From Actinoallomurus purpureus (GTDB lineage: Bacteria; Actinomycetota; Actinomycetes; Streptosporangiales; Streptosporangiaceae): a stretch of DNA of 64,000 nt. A program made the translations under genes and the position numbers. Under the pieces are notes generated by a model. It was not told where the DNA came from. It did no database searches and saw nothing but the letters and a program-made list of their open reading frames with translations. The DNA lies in assembly GCF_024055795.1 (NCBI RefSeq), contig NZ_JAMXMY010000006.1, forward strand, positions 278,428 to 342,427. The letters are read 5' to 3'. This document shows positions 56,369 through 64,000 of this stretch, in pieces (position 1 is the stretch's first letter; each line of letters opens with the position of its first letter).

Positions 56369-57079
56369 ATGGGGGAGATCCGGGCGAGCACGGTGCTGCC
56401 CGCGCGTCGTACGGACATCGACCTGCGGACGGCCGACGGCCTCACCCTCGTCGGCGAGCTGGCCCTGCCGGAGGACCGCCCGCCGGTCGCCACCCTCATC
56501 TGCCTGCACCCGCTGCCGACCCACGGCGGCATGATGGACAGCCACGTGCTGCGCAAGGCGTCGTACCGCCTGCCGGCCCTCGCCGGGTTCGCCGTACTGC
56601 GGTTCAACACGCGCGGGACGAGCAGTGAACGGGGGACGAGCGAGGGGGAGTTCGGCGGCGGCGACTCCGAACGGTACGACGTGGCGGCGGCGCTGGAGTA
56701 CGCCGACTACCACGATCTCCCCCGCGCATGGCTGCTCGGCTGGTCATTCGGCACCGAGCTGGCCCTCAAGTGGGGCCGCGACCCGCTCGTGGAGGGCGCG
56801 ATCCTGCTGTCCCCGCCGCTGCACCGGGCGACCGACGCCGACCTCGACGCGTGGGCGGAGTTCGGCCGGCCGCTCGTCGCGCTCGTTCCGGAACGCGACG
56901 ACTACCTGCGGCCGGCGGAGGCGCGCGAGCGCTTCACGCGGGTCCCGCAGGCGGAGGTCGTCGGCGTCGACGACGCCAAGCACCTGTGGGTGGGCGAGCC
57001 GTACGTCCGGATCGTGCTGAACGAGATCGTTCGTCGCGTCGTGCCCGAGGCGTTCCCGCTGCCCACCGAGGTGGAGTAG
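56369..57079 (+). CDS. Alpha/beta hydrolase
   Basis: A 236-residue hydrolase, ATG 56369 behind GAGGGG. Strand and oxyanion region LICLHPLPTHGGMMDSHVL, FAVLRFNTRGTSSERG, nucleophile Ser in LLGWSFGTELAL, Asp in LVPERDDYLRP and His in DAKHLWVG. It resembles short dienelactone/acyl-peptide-type hydrolases. Substrate unknown. Confidence 0.88.
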   Translation: MGEIRASTVLPARRTDIDLRTADGLTLVGELALPEDRPPVATLICLHPLPTHGGMMDSHVLRKASYRLPALAGFAVLRFNTRGTSSERGTSEGEFGGGDSERYDVAAALEYADYHDLPRAWLLGWSFGTELALKWGRDPLVEGAILLSPPLHRATDADLDAWAEFGRPLVALVPERDDYLRPAEARERFTRVPQAEVVGVDDAKHLWVGEPYVRIVLNEIVRRVVPEAFPLPTEVE

Positions 57080-57243
57080 AAGCTTTCGTCGCATCGGTGT
57101 AAGAGAGCTGCGACCGACGTCAACGTTCGCTAAACCTCCACGACCGAACACGGCCACCCTCTCGGCGGATCCATCCCCAGCGGTGAGGATGATCTGGGCT
57201 CCTGCGTTCGCCGGGCTGGGCGGGATTCGTACCTGATGAGGTG

Positions 57244-58035
57244 ATGGCCGTGCAGTTGTACTGCCGTGACGTAGGAGACGGGACACCGCTGGTGCTTCTG
57301 CACGCGTTCCCGCTGTCGTCGGCCATGTGGCTCGCTCAGCGGGAGGCCCTGTCCGCGCGGTTCCGGGTGGTGACACCGGACCTGCGGGGCTTCGGGGGGT
57401 CTCCGCTCGGCACCGCCGACCCCTCGGTCGACGTCATGGCGGACGACGTGGCGGCGTTGCTCGACGCGAAGGGAATCGACCGGGCCGTCGTCGGCGGCCT
57501 GTCGATGGGCGGTTATGTCACGCTGGCGTTCTGCCGACGGCACGCCGACCGGGTCCTGGGCGTGGTGCTCGCCGACACGAAGGCCACGGCGGACACCGAC
57601 ACGGCGCGTGCGACGCGCCTGCGCATCGCCGAGCGGCTGGAGTCGGACCAGACCGTCGACGTCCTCCTCGAGGAATTACTGCCGCGGCTGGTCGGGCCGA
57701 CGACCATGAGGCAGCGGGCGCTGATCTACGGGCGCGTGCGCGGCCTGGTGCAGTCGGCGCCTCCGTCGGCTGCGGCGTGGGCGCAGCGGGCCATGGCGGC
57801 CCGTCCTGACGCCCTTGAGATGCTCGCGGGGCTTCAGGCCCCCGCCCTGGTGATCCACGGCGCGGAGGACGCCGTCGCGACGGCGGAGGACGCCCGAGCG
57901 ATGGCCGAGGCGCTGCCGAACGCGGAGCTCGTCCTCGTGCCCCGATCGGGTCACCTCACGGCGGTCGAGCAGCCGCAGCCGTTCAACGAGGCGGTCGCGG
58001 CGTTCGCGGCGGCGCTGGGCCGTACGACCCGCTGA
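57244..58035 (+). CDS. Alpha/beta-fold hydrolase
   Basis: A 263-residue serine hydrolase of the lactonase/esterase kind. ATG 57244 is chosen; GTG 57250 has better spacing to GAGG at 57237 and would shorten it by two residues. VLLHAFPLSSAMW (oxyanion), TPDLRGFGGS, nucleophile Ser in VVGGLSMGGYVTLAF, Asp in IHGAEDAVAT and His in PRSGHLTAVEQP. PcaD-like enol-lactonases share this pattern, but assignment to a pathway is not justified. Confidence 0.88.
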   Translation: MAVQLYCRDVGDGTPLVLLHAFPLSSAMWLAQREALSARFRVVTPDLRGFGGSPLGTADPSVDVMADDVAALLDAKGIDRAVVGGLSMGGYVTLAFCRRHADRVLGVVLADTKATADTDTARATRLRIAERLESDQTVDVLLEELLPRLVGPTTMRQRALIYGRVRGLVQSAPPSAAAWAQRAMAARPDALEMLAGLQAPALVIHGAEDAVATAEDARAMAEALPNAELVLVPRSGHLTAVEQPQPFNEAVAAFAAALGRTTR

Positions 58036-58060
58036 CCGCCCACTGCGGCGAGGGACGCGA

Positions 58061-59353
58061 TCAGAGGCTCTCCTGGCGGGGCATGGCGACCTCGCGGATG
58101 ATCAGCGCGACCGCGGCGGCCGCAGGAATGGCGAGCAGCGCGCCGATCACGCCGAGGAGCGCGCCGCCGAGCAGGGCGGCGATGACCGTGACGGCCGGCT
58201 GGACGTCGACGGACTTCTTCATCACGCGCGGCTGGATCACGTAGTTCTCGACCTGCTGGTAGATCAGGAAGTAGATCAGGGACGCGATGCCGACCCAGAA
58301 GCCGGAGAAGAACGCGATCGCGGTGACGAGGACCGCCCCGATCGTCGCTCCGATCAGCGGGATCAGGTCGGTGATGGCCACCAGCAGCGCCAGCGCGATC
58401 GCGTACGGCACGTCAACGATCAGCAGGAAGATGTACGCGGCGACGCCCGCGATGATCGAGATGAGGACGTTGCCGGCGACGTACCCGCCGATGCGGGAGA
58501 GGATCTCGTCGCCGAGCAGCGCGACCCGGGCGCGCCGGGACCGTGGCGCCAGGCGGTACATGAAGCCCGTGATGCTCGGCAGCGACCCGAGGAAGTAGAG
58601 CGTGAGGATCAGCACCGTGAACGTGCTGAACACCCCGCTGATCACGACCTGGCCGACGCCCATGATCCCGCTGGCGGCCTGCTTGCCGAGGTCCTTGCTC
58701 TGCAGCGCGCTCCTGGCGCGTTCGAGCAGGTGGTAGCGGTGGTCCCAGTCCATGAGCTTCGGATTGTGCTGTAGCTGCTCGATGTAGCCGTTGCCGCTGG
58801 TCAGGTTGTTGACGAACGCGGTGATCTGCTCGGTCAGCGGCGGCACGATGGCGAAACCGAAGCCGACGAAGAAGCCGACCAGGCACAGGAAGACGATGAG
58901 CACGCCCCACCGGCGGGACACCCCGACCCGCGTGAGGGCCTCGACCGCCGGGTTGAGGCCGACGGCGAGGAACAGCGCGACGACGATGAGGATGATCACC
59001 TGTCGGGCGTCGGTGACCGCCTTGACCATCATGTAGGCGGCCAGCACCCCGAGCGCGCCGTAGAAGCCGAACACGAACGGGTGATTGTGGGTGAGCGGCC
59101 GGCCCGGGCGGCCGAACGGGAACAGCGCGTCGACGCCCGCCTCGCGCTGCCGGGCTTCGATGTCGGTGACCGGGTCGACGGCGGCGACCTCGCCCGCGGA
59201 CCGTGGGCCCTCTGCCTCGCCCGTGGTCCGTGGGCTCTCCGCCTCGCCCGTGGTGGACCGCGGGTTCTCTGCCTCGCCCGCGGGCCGTGGACTGTCCGCG
59301 AGGACGGTGGCCTCCTCGCGCTGTTCGCCGTCGTGGGGGGATTCGGCAGGCAC
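58061..59353 (-). CDS. AI-2E family transporter
   Basis: A 430-residue polytopic membrane protein, GTG 59353 behind AAGGAG. The N-terminal about 90 residues are acidic and disordered with a tandem motif (GEAE-PRS/T repeats). Eight membrane helices follow, with the family pattern VALFLAVGLNPAVEALTR, GYVAGNVLISIIAGVAAYIF, LVAITDLIPLIGATIGAVLV and QQVENYVIQPRVMKKSVDVQ. Members export small molecules or exchange Na+ and H+; the autoinducer name is historical. Confidence 0.9.
   Translation of the reverse strand: MPAESPHDGEQREEATVLADSPRPAGEAENPRSTTGEAESPRTTGEAEGPRSAGEVAAVDPVTDIEARQREAGVDALFPFGRPGRPLTHNHPFVFGFYGALGVLAAYMMVKAVTDARQVIILIVVALFLAVGLNPAVEALTRVGVSRRWGVLIVFLCLVGFFVGFGFAIVPPLTEQITAFVNNLTSGNGYIEQLQHNPKLMDWDHRYHLLERARSALQSKDLGKQAASGIMGVGQVVISGVFSTFTVLILTLYFLGSLPSITGFMYRLAPRSRRARVALLGDEILSRIGGYVAGNVLISIIAGVAAYIFLLIVDVPYAIALALLVAITDLIPLIGATIGAVLVTAIAFFSGFWVGIASLIYFLIYQQVENYVIQPRVMKKSVDVQPAVTVIAALLGGALLGVIGALLAIPAAAAVALIIREVAMPRQESL
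59200..59290 (-). repeat. In-gene tandem repeat
   Basis: Units with GCCTCGCCC(G)TGGTCCGTGG recur about four times and encode the GEAE-PRS/T repeats of the AI-2E protein tail. The copies are imperfect. Confidence 0.6.
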
Positions 59354-59430
59354 GCACGTCTCCTTGAACTATCCCAATGATGACAAAGAGCCTAGGAGAT
59401 CGCCCCCAGGCTCTTCACCATCTCGTGCGA

Positions 59431-59462
59431 CGGTCCGCGGTGACGCAGGTCACCGCGGACCG
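59431..59462 (-). terminator. Terminator of Scy-like gene
   Basis: CGGTCCGCGGTGAC pairs perfectly over 14 bp with its complement around a GCAG loop. Confidence 0.85.
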
Positions 59463-59504
59463 GTTCGTCGTCCGCCGCTCAGCGGAGCCGGGCGGCGGAC
59501 GACG

Positions 59505-60812
59505 TCACTCCTGCCACCAGTCGTCTTCCTCGTCCTTCTTCTTGGCCTCCGCCGGCGGCGGGACGGCCGCGGCGGGCGCCGGCTTGGGCGCGGGCCTCGG
59601 CTCGGCCGGAGCGATCGCGGGCTTCTCCGGCGGCGCGGAGATGGCCTCCTCGGTCCCGCCGCCCAGCGGCGCGGACACCCCGCCGATGAGCTGACGCAGC
59701 TGGTTGAGGTGGCTGGTGATGCTGTCGCGCTGACGCGTGAGCTCGTCCACCTGACGCTGCGCCGTGGTGCGCATCCGCTCGGCTTCGCTCTTGGTGTCGC
59801 CGAGCAGCTGCTCCGCCTGGGACTTCGCCTCGGCGATGATCTGGTCGGAGTTCTTGCGGGCGTTGGCGACGAGCTGCTTGGCGTGGCTGTCGGCCTCGCG
59901 GCGCGTCTGCTCGGCCTGCTGGGTCGCCTTCGTGGCGCGCTGCTCGGCGGACGCGGCCCGCTGCTCGGCCTCGGCCACGAGCTTCTGCGTGGCGCTCTGC
60001 GCCGCCGCGTGCCGCTCGGCGTCCTGCCGCTCGGCCTCTTCGCGCCGGGCGGCCAGCTGGATCTCGAACTCGGCCTCGGCCTGAGCCCGCTGCGCCTCGC
60101 TCTCCTCCATGATGCGCGTTGCCTGTGCCCGCATCTCGTCGGCCTGGCGCTTGGCCGTGGTGAGAATCTCGTCGCGCTCGCGCTTGGTGGACGCCCGTAG
60201 CTGGGCGACCTCCCGCTCGGTGGTGGTCCGGAGCTTGGCGATCTCCCGCTCGGCGGCGGCGCGCTTCTCGGCGACCTCGTGGTCGGCGGTGGCGCGCAGC
60301 TTCGCCACCTCCCGCTCGGTCGTGGAGGTCAGCTCGTCGGCGTGCCGGCGTGCCGTCGTGCGCACCTCCTCGGCCTCGCGCTCGGCGCTCTGGCGCATGT
60401 CGTCGCCCTCGCGCTTGGCGGTGGCGCGGACATCGGCCGCCTCGCTCTCAGCTGCGGCGCGCAGCTCGGCGGCGTCGACCTTGGCGGCCGCCTTGATCTC
60501 GTTGGCCTCCGTGCGGGCGGCCTGGACGAGCTCGGTCGCCTGTTCCTCGGCGAGGCGCAGCAACTGCTCGATGCGCGCGCCGAGGCCGGAATAGGTGGGG
60601 CGTTCCTGCTCCTGGAGCTGACGATGGGCGTCAGAAAGCTCCCGCTGCATCGCCTGGGTCTGCTCACGACTTTGTCGGACCTCGCCGTCGAGCTGCTTGA
60701 TGTGCTCTTCGACCTGGTGCCGGTCGTAGCCGCGCAGCACCACGTCGAACTCGCGTGGGGGCGTGCTGTCTTCGAAGAAGTTGCTGAGCTGGGCGTCGAT
60801 GTCGGACTGCAT
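59505..60812 (-). CDS. DivIVA-domain coiled-coil polarity protein, Scy/FilP-like
   Basis: A 435-residue cytoskeletal protein. I choose ATG 60812 (MQSDIDAQLSNFF); TTG 60821 would add three residues. Residues about 20-60 are a DivIVA-like N-terminus (REFDVVLRGYDRHQVEEHIK). Residues 87-251 are 15 consecutive 11-residue repeats such as TTEREVAKLRA and TAKRQADEMRA, followed by more coiled coil to about 370. A Pro/Ala-rich linker ends in an acidic KKKDEEDDWWQE tail. In streptomycetes Scy and FilP organise the hyphal tip, and their genes lie at this same place, before the epimerase gene. Here one gene occupies that locus. Confidence 0.85.
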   Translation of the reverse strand: MQSDIDAQLSNFFEDSTPPREFDVVLRGYDRHQVEEHIKQLDGEVRQSREQTQAMQRELSDAHRQLQEQERPTYSGLGARIEQLLRLAEEQATELVQAARTEANEIKAAAKVDAAELRAAAESEAADVRATAKREGDDMRQSAEREAEEVRTTARRHADELTSTTEREVAKLRATADHEVAEKRAAAEREIAKLRTTTEREVAQLRASTKRERDEILTTAKRQADEMRAQATRIMEESEAQRAQAEAEFEIQLAARREEAERQDAERHAAAQSATQKLVAEAEQRAASAEQRATKATQQAEQTRREADSHAKQLVANARKNSDQIIAEAKSQAEQLLGDTKSEAERMRTTAQRQVDELTRQRDSITSHLNQLRQLIGGVSAPLGGGTEEAISAPPEKPAIAPAEPRPAPKPAPAAAVPPPAEAKKKDEEDDWWQE

Positions 60813-61051
60813 GAGGCTCAATCCTGCTGTGACGAGACGGCTACAAGTGGTGGAGGTACCAGACGATGGCCGCGCGAGTACTGCGTGTTACGGGGTACGG
60901 CACGGGCGGGACCACTTTCCGGCGACAGCAGAGTACTCCGGACACTGCCGTGTTGGGGGCTCAACTTTACGACCTGGGCGCTTTGTCGTCATTGTCTGAG
61001 CCCATGTGGCCGCGTGGTAAGGCACCCGCCATGCCGGCGGTGATCCGGGGA

Positions 61052-61480
61052 TCAGTGGTCGAGCGGTCTCGCCTGTACGAGCTCGGTCAGCACGCCACCG
61101 ACGTCCTTGGGGTGCAGGAACGCGATCGAGGCCCCCATCGAACCGTGCCGCGGCCGCTCGTCCAGCAGGCGCACGCCCGTCGCCCCGACGGTCTCCAGCG
61201 CCGCCACCACGTCGTCGACGCCGTATCCGATGTGGTGCACGCCCTCTCCCCGTTTCGCCAGGAACCTCCCCACCGGGGTATCGGCGTGCAACGGCTCCAG
61301 CAGCTGGACGTACGACGCGCCCGCCGGGCCGTCCGCGACGTGGAGCATCGCCTCCTTCACCCCCTGCTGCTCATTGACCTCCCGCGACGCGACGACAAGA
61401 CCGAACGCGCCCTCGTAGAAAGCGATCTTCTCTTCAAGATCATGGCACGCGATCCCGACATGATCGATTCGGGTGAGCAT
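61052..61480 (-). CDS. mce: Methylmalonyl-CoA epimerase
   Basis: A 142-residue vicinal-oxygen-chelate enzyme that interconverts the 2S and 2R forms of methylmalonyl-CoA. ATG 61480 follows GGGAGG. Paired beta-alpha-beta modules carry the metal ligands: His in [15 protein letters not shown], Glu in VQLLEPL, and His in [11 protein letters not shown], with the last Glu in GVLTELVQ. Divergent from the thiolase by 85 bases. It connects the B12 enzymes of the window (adenosyltransferase, MeaB). Confidence 0.93.
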   Translation of the reverse strand: MLTRIDHVGIACHDLEEKIAFYEGAFGLVVASREVNEQQGVKEAMLHVADGPAGASYVQLLEPLHADTPVGRFLAKRGEGVHHIGYGVDDVVAALETVGATGVRLLDERPRHGSMGASIAFLHPKDVGGVLTELVQARPLDH

Positions 61481-61565
61481 GGCACTGGCCTCCCTGGAAA
61501 GTCCCGGCTCTCTTGTGGGTATGTTGGCAAACGTCGCCCCCATTACTCGCCGGAGGTCTCGTTTC

Positions 61566-62780
61566 ATGGCCGGATCCGTCATCGTCGCCGGAGCGCGGAC
61601 GCCCATCGGGCGCCTGCTCGGCTCTCTCAAGGACTTCGCAGCGGTGGACCTCGGCGCGATCGCGATCCGTGCCGCCCTCGAGCGTGCCGGCCTCACCGGC
61701 GACCAGGTCGAGTACGTCATCATGGGCCACGTGCTGCAGGCGGGCGCGGGACAGATCCCGTCCCGGCAGGCCGCCGTCAAGGCCGGCATCCCGATGAGCG
61801 TCCCCTCGCTGACGATCAACAAGGTCTGCCTGTCCGGCCTGGACGCCATCGCCCTCGCCGACCAGCTCATCCGGGCGGGCGAGTTCGACGTCGTCGTGGC
61901 GGGCGGCATGGAGTCGATGACCAACGCGCCGCACCTGCTGCCGAAATCGCGCCAGGGCTACAAGTACGGCTCGATCGAGGTGCTCGACGTCACCGCGCAC
62001 GACGGCCTCACCGACGCCTTCGACGGCGTCTCGATGGGCGAGTCGACCGAGCGGTACAACGCGAAGCTGGGCATCTCCCGTGAGGAGCAGGACGAGTTCG
62101 CCGCCCGCTCGCACCAGCGGGCCGCCGACGCGATCAAGAACCAGCTGTTCGATGACGAGATCGTCCCCGTCGAGATCCCGCAGCGTCCGGGGGCGGCGGG
62201 GCGTAGCCAGGGGGGTGGAAAGCAGCGCGAACCGATCGTGTTCGCCGCCGATGAGGGCGTGCGTCCCGACACCACCGCCGAGTCGCTGGCGCGCCTGCGG
62301 CCCGCCTTCAGCAAGGACGGCACGATCACCGCGGGGTCGTCCTCGCAGATCTCCGACGGGGCGTGCGCCGTCGTCGTCATGTCCAAGGCCAAGGCGGAGG
62401 AGCTCGGGCTGACCTGGCTGGCCGAGATCGGCGCGCACGGCAACGTCGCCGGTCCGGACAACTCGCTGCAGTCCCAGCCGGCCAACGCCATCAAGCACGC
62501 CCTGGGCAAGCAGGGGCTGACCGTCGGCGACCTGGACGTCATCGAGATCAACGAGGCGTTCGCGTCGGTGGGCATCCAGTCGACGCGCGACCTCGGCGTC
62601 GACGCGAGCAAGGTCAACGTCAACGGAGGGGCCATCGCGCTCGGGCACCCGATCGGCATGTCCGGAGCGCGCCTCGTCCTGCACCTGGCGTACGAACTGC
62701 GCCGTCGGGGCGGCGGCGTCGGCGCCGCCGGGCTGTGCGGGGGCGGCGGCCAGGGCGACGCCCTGATCCTGAAGGTCTGA
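61566..62780 (+). CDS. Acetyl-CoA C-acetyltransferase (thiolase)
   Basis: A 404-residue thiolase. ATG 61566 ([20 protein letters not shown]) follows GGAGG. Nucleophile Cys in [27 protein letters not shown], His in [16 protein letters not shown] and second Cys in [17 protein letters not shown]. It condenses or splits acetoacetyl-CoA units. The same gene follows the epimerase in mycobacteria (fadA4) and streptomycetes. MeaB starts 8 bases after it. Confidence 0.95.
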   Translation: MAGSVIVAGARTPIGRLLGSLKDFAAVDLGAIAIRAALERAGLTGDQVEYVIMGHVLQAGAGQIPSRQAAVKAGIPMSVPSLTINKVCLSGLDAIALADQLIRAGEFDVVVAGGMESMTNAPHLLPKSRQGYKYGSIEVLDVTAHDGLTDAFDGVSMGESTERYNAKLGISREEQDEFAARSHQRAADAIKNQLFDDEIVPVEIPQRPGAAGRSQGGGKQREPIVFAADEGVRPDTTAESLARLRPAFSKDGTITAGSSSQISDGACAVVVMSKAKAEELGLTWLAEIGAHGNVAGPDNSLQSQPANAIKHALGKQGLTVGDLDVIEINEAFASVGIQSTRDLGVDASKVNVNGGAIALGHPIGMSGARLVLHLAYELRRRGGGVGAAGLCGGGGQGDALILKV

Positions 62781-62788
62781 GGGCCGGG

Positions 62789-63745
62789 GTGGCGCGGAAC
62801 GTCGACGTCGAGGATCTGGTCGAGCGGGCGAGGAAGGGAGAGCCGCGCGCGCTGGCGCGGCTGATCTCCCTGGTGGAGAACGCCTCACCGCAGCTGCGGC
62901 CCATCATGGCCGCCCTCAGCCCTCTCGCCGGCCGGGCGCGGGTGATCGGCCTGACCGGCGCGCCGGGCGTCGGGAAGTCCACGTCCACCGGCGCTCTGGT
63001 CGGGGCGTTCCGCGCACGAGGCCTGCGTGTCGGCGTGCTGGCCGTCGACCCGTCGTCACCCTTCACCGGCGGCGCGCTGCTCGGCGACCGCGTGCGCATG
63101 CAGGACCACGCCGGTGACTCCGGTGTCTTCATCCGTTCGATGGCCAGCCGCGGCCACCTGGGCGGCCTGTCCTGGGCGGCTCCTCAGGCCATCCGCGTGC
63201 TCGACGCGGCCGGCTGTGACGTCGTGCTCGTGGAGACCGTCGGGGTCGGCCAGGCGGAGGTTGAGATCGCCTCGCTCGCGGACTCGACGATCGTGCTGGT
63301 GTCACCGGGCATGGGCGACTCGATCCAGGCCGCCAAGGCGGGCATCCTGGAGATCGCGGACGTCTTCGTGGTCAACAAGGCGGACCGGGACGGCGCCCAG
63401 CAGACCATCCGCGACCTGCGCAACATGATCGCGCTGGCCGGCGACGTGGGGTGGAAGCCGCCGATCGTGCCGACGGTCGCGGTCAAGCGCGAGGGCGTCG
63501 ACGACGTCGTCCGGAGGCTGGACGAGCACCACGCGTGGATGGAGGAGTCCGGCGAGCTCCGGCGACGCCGGCTGGCCCGGGCCCGCGACGAGGTGGAGGC
63601 CATCGCCGTGACCGCGCTCCGCGAGCGCATGGGCGACCTGCACGGCCACCAGCGCCTCGACGTGCTCGCCGCGAAGGTCCTGTCCGGCGACTGCGACCCC
63701 TACTCCGCCGCCGACGAACTCGTTCAGGGCGTCACGAACGGCTGA
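62789..63745 (+). CDS. meaB: Methylmalonyl-CoA mutase-associated GTPase MeaB
   Basis: A 318-residue G3E-family GTPase that protects and loads the B12-dependent mutase. GTG 62789 follows GAGGG. P-loop GLTGAPGVGKSTSTGAL (about 52-68), VLAVDPSSPFTGGALLGDRV, switch VLVETVGVGQAEVEIASLAD and NKxD motif VVNKADRDGA. The C-terminal RLARARDEVEAIAV helix drives dimerisation. The mutase genes are outside the window. Confidence 0.94.
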   Translation: MARNVDVEDLVERARKGEPRALARLISLVENASPQLRPIMAALSPLAGRARVIGLTGAPGVGKSTSTGALVGAFRARGLRVGVLAVDPSSPFTGGALLGDRVRMQDHAGDSGVFIRSMASRGHLGGLSWAAPQAIRVLDAAGCDVVLVETVGVGQAEVEIASLADSTIVLVSPGMGDSIQAAKAGILEIADVFVVNKADRDGAQQTIRDLRNMIALAGDVGWKPPIVPTVAVKREGVDDVVRRLDEHHAWMEESGELRRRRLARARDEVEAIAVTALRERMGDLHGHQRLDVLAAKVLSGDCDPYSAADELVQGVTNG

Positions 63746-63787
63746 GACGCGTACATTCGGTCACCTCGACGTGCGTGGAGGTGCGGC

Positions 63788-63970
63788 ATGACGAAGATCC
63801 TCGTCGACGTGGACGACGACGCCCTCGTGGCGGCGGCGGAGGTTCTGGGCACCACGACGAAACGCGACACGGTGAACGCCGCGCTGAGACAGACCGTTGA
63901 AGCGTTGCGTCGCGCTCGGGAGGCCGGGGTCTCCGGTCACCACGAGGAACGCGACGGAGAGGTGGCGTAG
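63788..63970 (+). CDS. VapB-family antitoxin
   Basis: A 60-residue ribbon-helix-helix protein, ATG 63788 behind GGAGG. TKILVDVDDDALVAAAEVLG then TTTKRDTVNAALRQTVE is the VapB pattern, followed by a short acidic tail that would neutralise the toxin. The next 30 bases to the window edge show no VapC start; the toxin may follow, or the antitoxin may be an orphan. Confidence 0.8.
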   Translation: MTKILVDVDDDALVAAAEVLGTTTKRDTVNAALRQTVEALRRAREAGVSGHHEERDGEVA

Positions 63971-64000
63971 CCCTCCTCGGGGAGGCGGTCGGCGGCCGGG

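Noticed and set aside
61010..61050. tRNA-like stretch with GCCGCGTGGTAAGGC
   Set aside because: No acceptor stem, no consistent 5-bp anticodon stem and no T arm; it is more likely part of the epimerase terminator region.
60866..61051. Plus-strand frame starting MAARVLRVTGYGTGG with a GGAGG upstream
   Set aside because: It continues antisense through the epimerase gene with no family match; the gap is better read as the Scy promoter and epimerase 3-prime region.

Overview
The window is high-GC actinobacterial DNA, most likely from a filamentous member of the Thermomonosporaceae/Streptosporangiales. The evidence is GC-rich third codon positions, frequent GTG and TTG starts, many small secreted proteins, an XRE/DUF397 pair with an HATPase nearby, a Scy/FilP-like polarity protein and the mismatch endonuclease NucS. 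I see no tRNA, rRNA, CRISPR array or transposase. The strain cannot be named from the sequence alone.

Layout. 1-7238 (-): a giant secreted YD-repeat (RHS) protein whose C-terminus lies beyond the left edge, divergent from a secreted tachylectin/PLL-like lectin (7640-9643). 9763-12133 (-): three small secreted paralogues with related promoters. 12376-21849 (+): wecA, two AtpI/AtpZ-like membrane genes, atpBEFHAGDC and a DUF2550 gene. 21883-31440: cobalamin adenosyltransferase, a TagC-like propeller, an M28 peptidase, a GMC oxidoreductase, an rspB-rspA pair and an aldehyde dehydrogenase. 31569-37018 (-): a small secreted protein, an ABC exporter translationally coupled to a histidine kinase and response regulator, then an M50 protease and a TetR regulator. 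37126-42427: DUF2236, SDR, DUF3224, an M15-like secreted protein, nucS, and an ECF42-type sigma factor with its YCII/DGPF partner. 42669-50828: intradiol dioxygenase, TerF-like protein, ArsR-type regulator, I36-like inhibitor, and ubiX-ubiD with a divergent LysR. 51105-53381: DUF397/XRE, HATPase and Cu/Zn SOD, bracketed by two copies of an inverted-repeat element. 53989-63970: a two-unit 3-hydroxyacyl-CoA dehydrogenase, a zinc-binding small protein, two hydrolases, an AI-2E transporter, a Scy-like protein, methylmalonyl-CoA epimerase, thiolase, MeaB and a VapB-type antitoxin.

Functionally, wecA-atp-DUF2550-cobO-nucS-scy-mce-thiolase-meaB is a conserved actinobacterial backbone. It links respiratory ATP synthesis, B12 cofactor supply, propionyl/methylmalonyl-CoA and acyl-CoA metabolism, mismatch repair and polar growth. 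The other genes look like accessory blocks set between backbone genes. Most transcription units end in a clear GC-rich hairpin, and these are listed. The parts that look least explained are the three-paralogue secreted array and the repeat-bracketed regulatory/SOD cassette at about 51-54 kb.
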